Source: Cellvibrionales bacterium (lineage in GTDB: Bacteria; Pseudomonadota; Gammaproteobacteria; Pseudomonadales; UBA7434). Taken from it: DNA of 6,295 bases. A program made the translations under genes and the position numbers. The DNA lies in contig DMZE01000050.1 in the NCBI GenBank assembly GCA_003492055.1, positions 1-6,295 on the forward strand, given 5' to 3'. Below, one piece after another: positions 4,867-6,295 of the stretch. The notes beneath the pieces are model-generated. The model had not been told where the DNA came from and made no database searches. It was given only the letters and a program-made list of their open reading frames with translations. How positions within the stretch are numbered: the stretch's first letter is position 1; the number at the start of each line of letters is the position of its first letter.

Positions 4867-5697
4867 ATGATGCTATTAATGACGTTATTAACCTTGTTGC
4901 TCGCTTGGCTGGGTTCTGCGGCAGTTGCCTTGGCAATTTTACGCAGAGGTTTGCAGGCTTCAGCGAATGTTTTTTTATTCGTATTGTTGCTTGCCGCCGC
5001 TTGGGCATACACAGGTAATATCGTTCCGCTCAGTACGTTACTTTGCAGTAGCGTATTGGCAGTAGCATTAAGAGCTACTAGTAGTTGGAGCACGGTAATA
5101 ACGCTTACCCCTTTTGTTATTATTATTTGGGCAGGGGCGTTATTAGTTTTTGCTAGTGATTATGTTGCTCTACTCATGGTTTATGCAGAGCAAGGTTTAG
5201 ACGTATTTAAACAGCAGCTTGAATTAGCTGCAGCTAATGGTGGTAATCCAGAACGCGCTGAGCAAATGTTAGCGCAAATGCCACCATTAACAGCAGAACA
5301 TTTGCTGGGTAACTTAGCGTTTATGCAAATGTTACTGACATTGATAAGTTTGTTTACTGCGCGTTGGTGGCAAGCCAAGTTGTATAACCCAGGTGGTTTT
5401 CAGCAAGAGTTTTATCAATTACGTTTAAACCGCACTAACATTTTAGTGTTAGTGGCTGGATTGGTTTTGTTCTCAAGTATTGAGGGCTATCATCAATGGG
5501 CATGGTTGTTTGCAATACCGATAATTGTTGTGGGTATTGCACTGGTTCACGCGCTAGTGGCGTTGAAACAATTAAGCCGACATTGGTTGTTTGGATTTTA
5601 TGTAATATTTATTACATTCGCACCTGTAGTGCCACTGCTAATGATGGCTGTTATAGCCGATAGCGCACTGGATTTTAGATTGCGATTGACTAAATAA
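4867..5697 (+). CDS. DUF2232 (YybS-like) polytopic membrane protein
   Basis: A 276-aa inner-membrane protein with about eight hydrophobic segments: roughly 3-25, 34-48, 52-69, 77-97, 146-164, 190-206, 211-233 and 240-264. A soluble acidic helical section (about 105-145) sits between the fourth and fifth. The stretch RWWQAKLYNPGGFQQEFYQL (166-185) is the conserved signature I associate with DUF2232, which includes Bacillus YybS and the membrane protein between rpsR and rplI in Pseudomonas. Function is not established; some family members look like transporter membrane subunits, which is not shown here. The start is ATG 4867 or the adjacent ATG 4870. The nearest Shine-Dalgarno, AGAAAGG (4847-4853), is 13 nt or more away, so translation may be inefficient or depend on ribosomes leaving rpsR. 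Confidence 0.88.
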   Translation: MMLLMTLLTLLLAWLGSAAVALAILRRGLQASANVFLFVLLLAAAWAYTGNIVPLSTLLCSSVLAVALRATSSWSTVITLTPFVIIIWAGALLVFASDYVALLMVYAEQGLDVFKQQLELAAANGGNPERAEQMLAQMPPLTAEHLLGNLAFMQMLLTLISLFTARWWQAKLYNPGGFQQEFYQLRLNRTNILVLVAGLVLFSSIEGYHQWAWLFAIPIIVVGIALVHALVALKQLSRHWLFGFYVIFITFAPVVPLLMMAVIADSALDFRLRLTK

Positions 5698-5832
5698 ATT
5701 AGTTAGTTTGAAAAAGTTAAGATAAAAGCAGGTTGTTTGTGTCATTACCGTTTACGATTTTTTCTAAACAGTGATTAACAACAGCCAGACATCAAAATAG
5801 ATACAGTTAGATTATTGATAGAGGTTAGTGCT
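5698..5832 (+). other. 135-bp spacer between the DUF2232 gene and rplI
   Basis: This gap is long compared with the 35 and 22 bp earlier in the operon. It is AT-rich and has no intrinsic terminator, so read-through to rplI is expected. It could hold an internal promoter for L9: TTAACA (5776-5781) resembles a -35 box, but the matching -10 region (TAGATA, 5799-5804) is weak. No RNA structure stands out. Confidence 0.4.
5821..5825 (+). promoter_or_regulatory. rplI Shine-Dalgarno that fixes the L9 start
   Basis: GAGGT lies 7 nt before ATG 5833. A longer reading from TTG 5815 would add MIEVSA, but that codon has no ribosome site in front and L9 proteins begin M-(E/Q/K)-V-I-L-L, so ATG 5833 is the start. 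Confidence 0.85.
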
Positions 5833-6285
5833 ATGGAAGTTATTCTTCTGGAGAAAGTTGCCAAATTAGGTAGTTTAGGAGATAAGGTCAATGTTAAGTC
5901 AGGTTTTGGCCGAAACTTTTTAATTCCTTATGGTAAAGCGGTTCCTGCAACAGAAAAAAGTGTTGCTGAATTTGAATTGCGTCGTGCTGAATTACAAGCC
6001 GCTGCTGATGAAGCCTTAGCTGCTGCGCAAGCACGTGCTGGCCTTATGGCTGAGCTAGCGATTACTATCGAAGCGAATGCCGGTGATGAAGGTAAACTGT
6101 TTGGTTCAATTGGCACTAAAGATGTTGCCGATGCGATTACTGCTGCTGGTCACGCCGTTTCAAAATCAGAAGTACGTATGCCTAATGGCGTTATTCGCGA
6201 AGTGGGTGTTGTTGAGATTACTCTTCAATTCCACAGTGACGTGAACACAGTTGTTAGCATTTCGGTTGTTCCTGAAGCTGAATAA
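5833..6285 (+). CDS. rplI: 50S ribosomal protein L9
   Basis: L9 binds 23S rRNA near the base of the L1 stalk and helps keep the reading frame. The 150-aa product is one residue longer than E. coli L9 and complete. The N-terminal rRNA-binding domain (1-50) begins [17 protein letters not shown] and carries the family signature from G13 to T40, including [12 protein letters not shown] (21-32). A long Ala/Glu-rich connecting helix (about 42-74) follows. The C-terminal domain (about 75-150) includes [19 protein letters not shown] (84-102) and the end strands [10 protein letters not shown] (128-137). It is the last gene seen, 135 bp after the DUF2232 gene, and its stop lies 10 bases before the window edge, so its terminator and any following dnaB are not visible. 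Confidence 0.98.
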   Translation: MEVILLEKVAKLGSLGDKVNVKSGFGRNFLIPYGKAVPATEKSVAEFELRRAELQAAADEALAAAQARAGLMAELAITIEANAGDEGKLFGSIGTKDVADAITAAGHAVSKSEVRMPNGVIREVGVVEITLQFHSDVNTVVSISVVPEAE

Positions 6286-6295
6286 GCGTTTAGCT

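Noticed and set aside
4854..5093. Minus-strand open frame opposite the DUF2232 gene
   Set aside because: Antisense shadow of a recognised membrane-protein gene; no promoter or ribosome site of its own.
5739..5774. Eleven-codon GTG frame (MSLPFTIFSKQ) with a GCAGG before it, upstream of rplI
   Set aside because: Considered as a leader peptide, but it has no run of regulatory codons, no attenuator hairpin follows, and such short frames are common by chance.
5815..5832. N-terminal extension of L9 from TTG
   Set aside because: No ribosome site precedes the TTG, while GAGGT precedes ATG 5833 at good spacing and the L9 family begins MEVILL-like.
5928..6116. Minus-strand Ala/Ser-rich open frame opposite rplI
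   Set aside because: Its composition is the mirror of the L9 Ala-rich helix codons; it is antisense to a certain gene.

Overview
The window looks like chromosomal DNA of a moderate-GC, free-living gammaproteobacterium, probably of the Pseudomonadales/Cellvibrionales type. The reasons are the S6, S18 and L9 sequences, a DUF2232 membrane-protein gene between rpsR and rplI (the Pseudomonas-style order), no priB between rpsF and rpsR (unlike Escherichia coli), and a DUF1631 gene paired with a PilZ gene. I see no tRNA, rRNA, CRISPR array, insertion sequence or phage gene.

Left part (1-2831), all on the minus strand. A gene whose first 19 codons lie at 58-1 runs off the left edge. It has a good SD, a TTG start and a sigma70-like promoter in the 169-bp gap behind it. 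Next comes a two-gene unit read right to left: a 729-aa DUF1631 protein (2831-642), then, 27 bp on, a 128-aa single-domain PilZ protein (614-228) that keeps the c-di-GMP-binding residues. The pair suggests second-messenger signalling, but DUF1631 has no assigned biochemical role.

Middle part (2832-4116) is the least explained. A divergent 465-bp spacer contains a doubtful minus-strand frame (3286-2936), promoter-like boxes and short AT-rich repeats. It is followed by a plus-strand gene for a very acidic 130-aa protein of unknown family (3297-3689). Then comes a 427-bp gene-free stretch. This holds three tandem 10-bp repeats inside a 7-bp inverted repeat, promoter candidates, and an untranslated leader with a strong two-stem hairpin before rpsF.

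Right part (4117-6285) is a plus-strand ribosomal protein operon: rpsF (S6), rpsR (S18), a DUF2232 polytopic membrane protein, and rplI (L9), which ends 10 bases before the edge. S6 and S18 bind the 30S platform as a pair. The hairpin just upstream of rpsF sits where the S6:S18 autoregulatory leader is known in many bacteria. A CU-rich segment before it can pair with the rpsF SD, which gives a concrete model for feedback control. dnaB commonly follows rplI in related genomes, but it is outside the window.

Nothing here is clearly a new system. The points most worth following up are the rpsF leader, the repeat cluster at 3781-3827, the PilZ/DUF1631 pair, and the orphan acidic gene.
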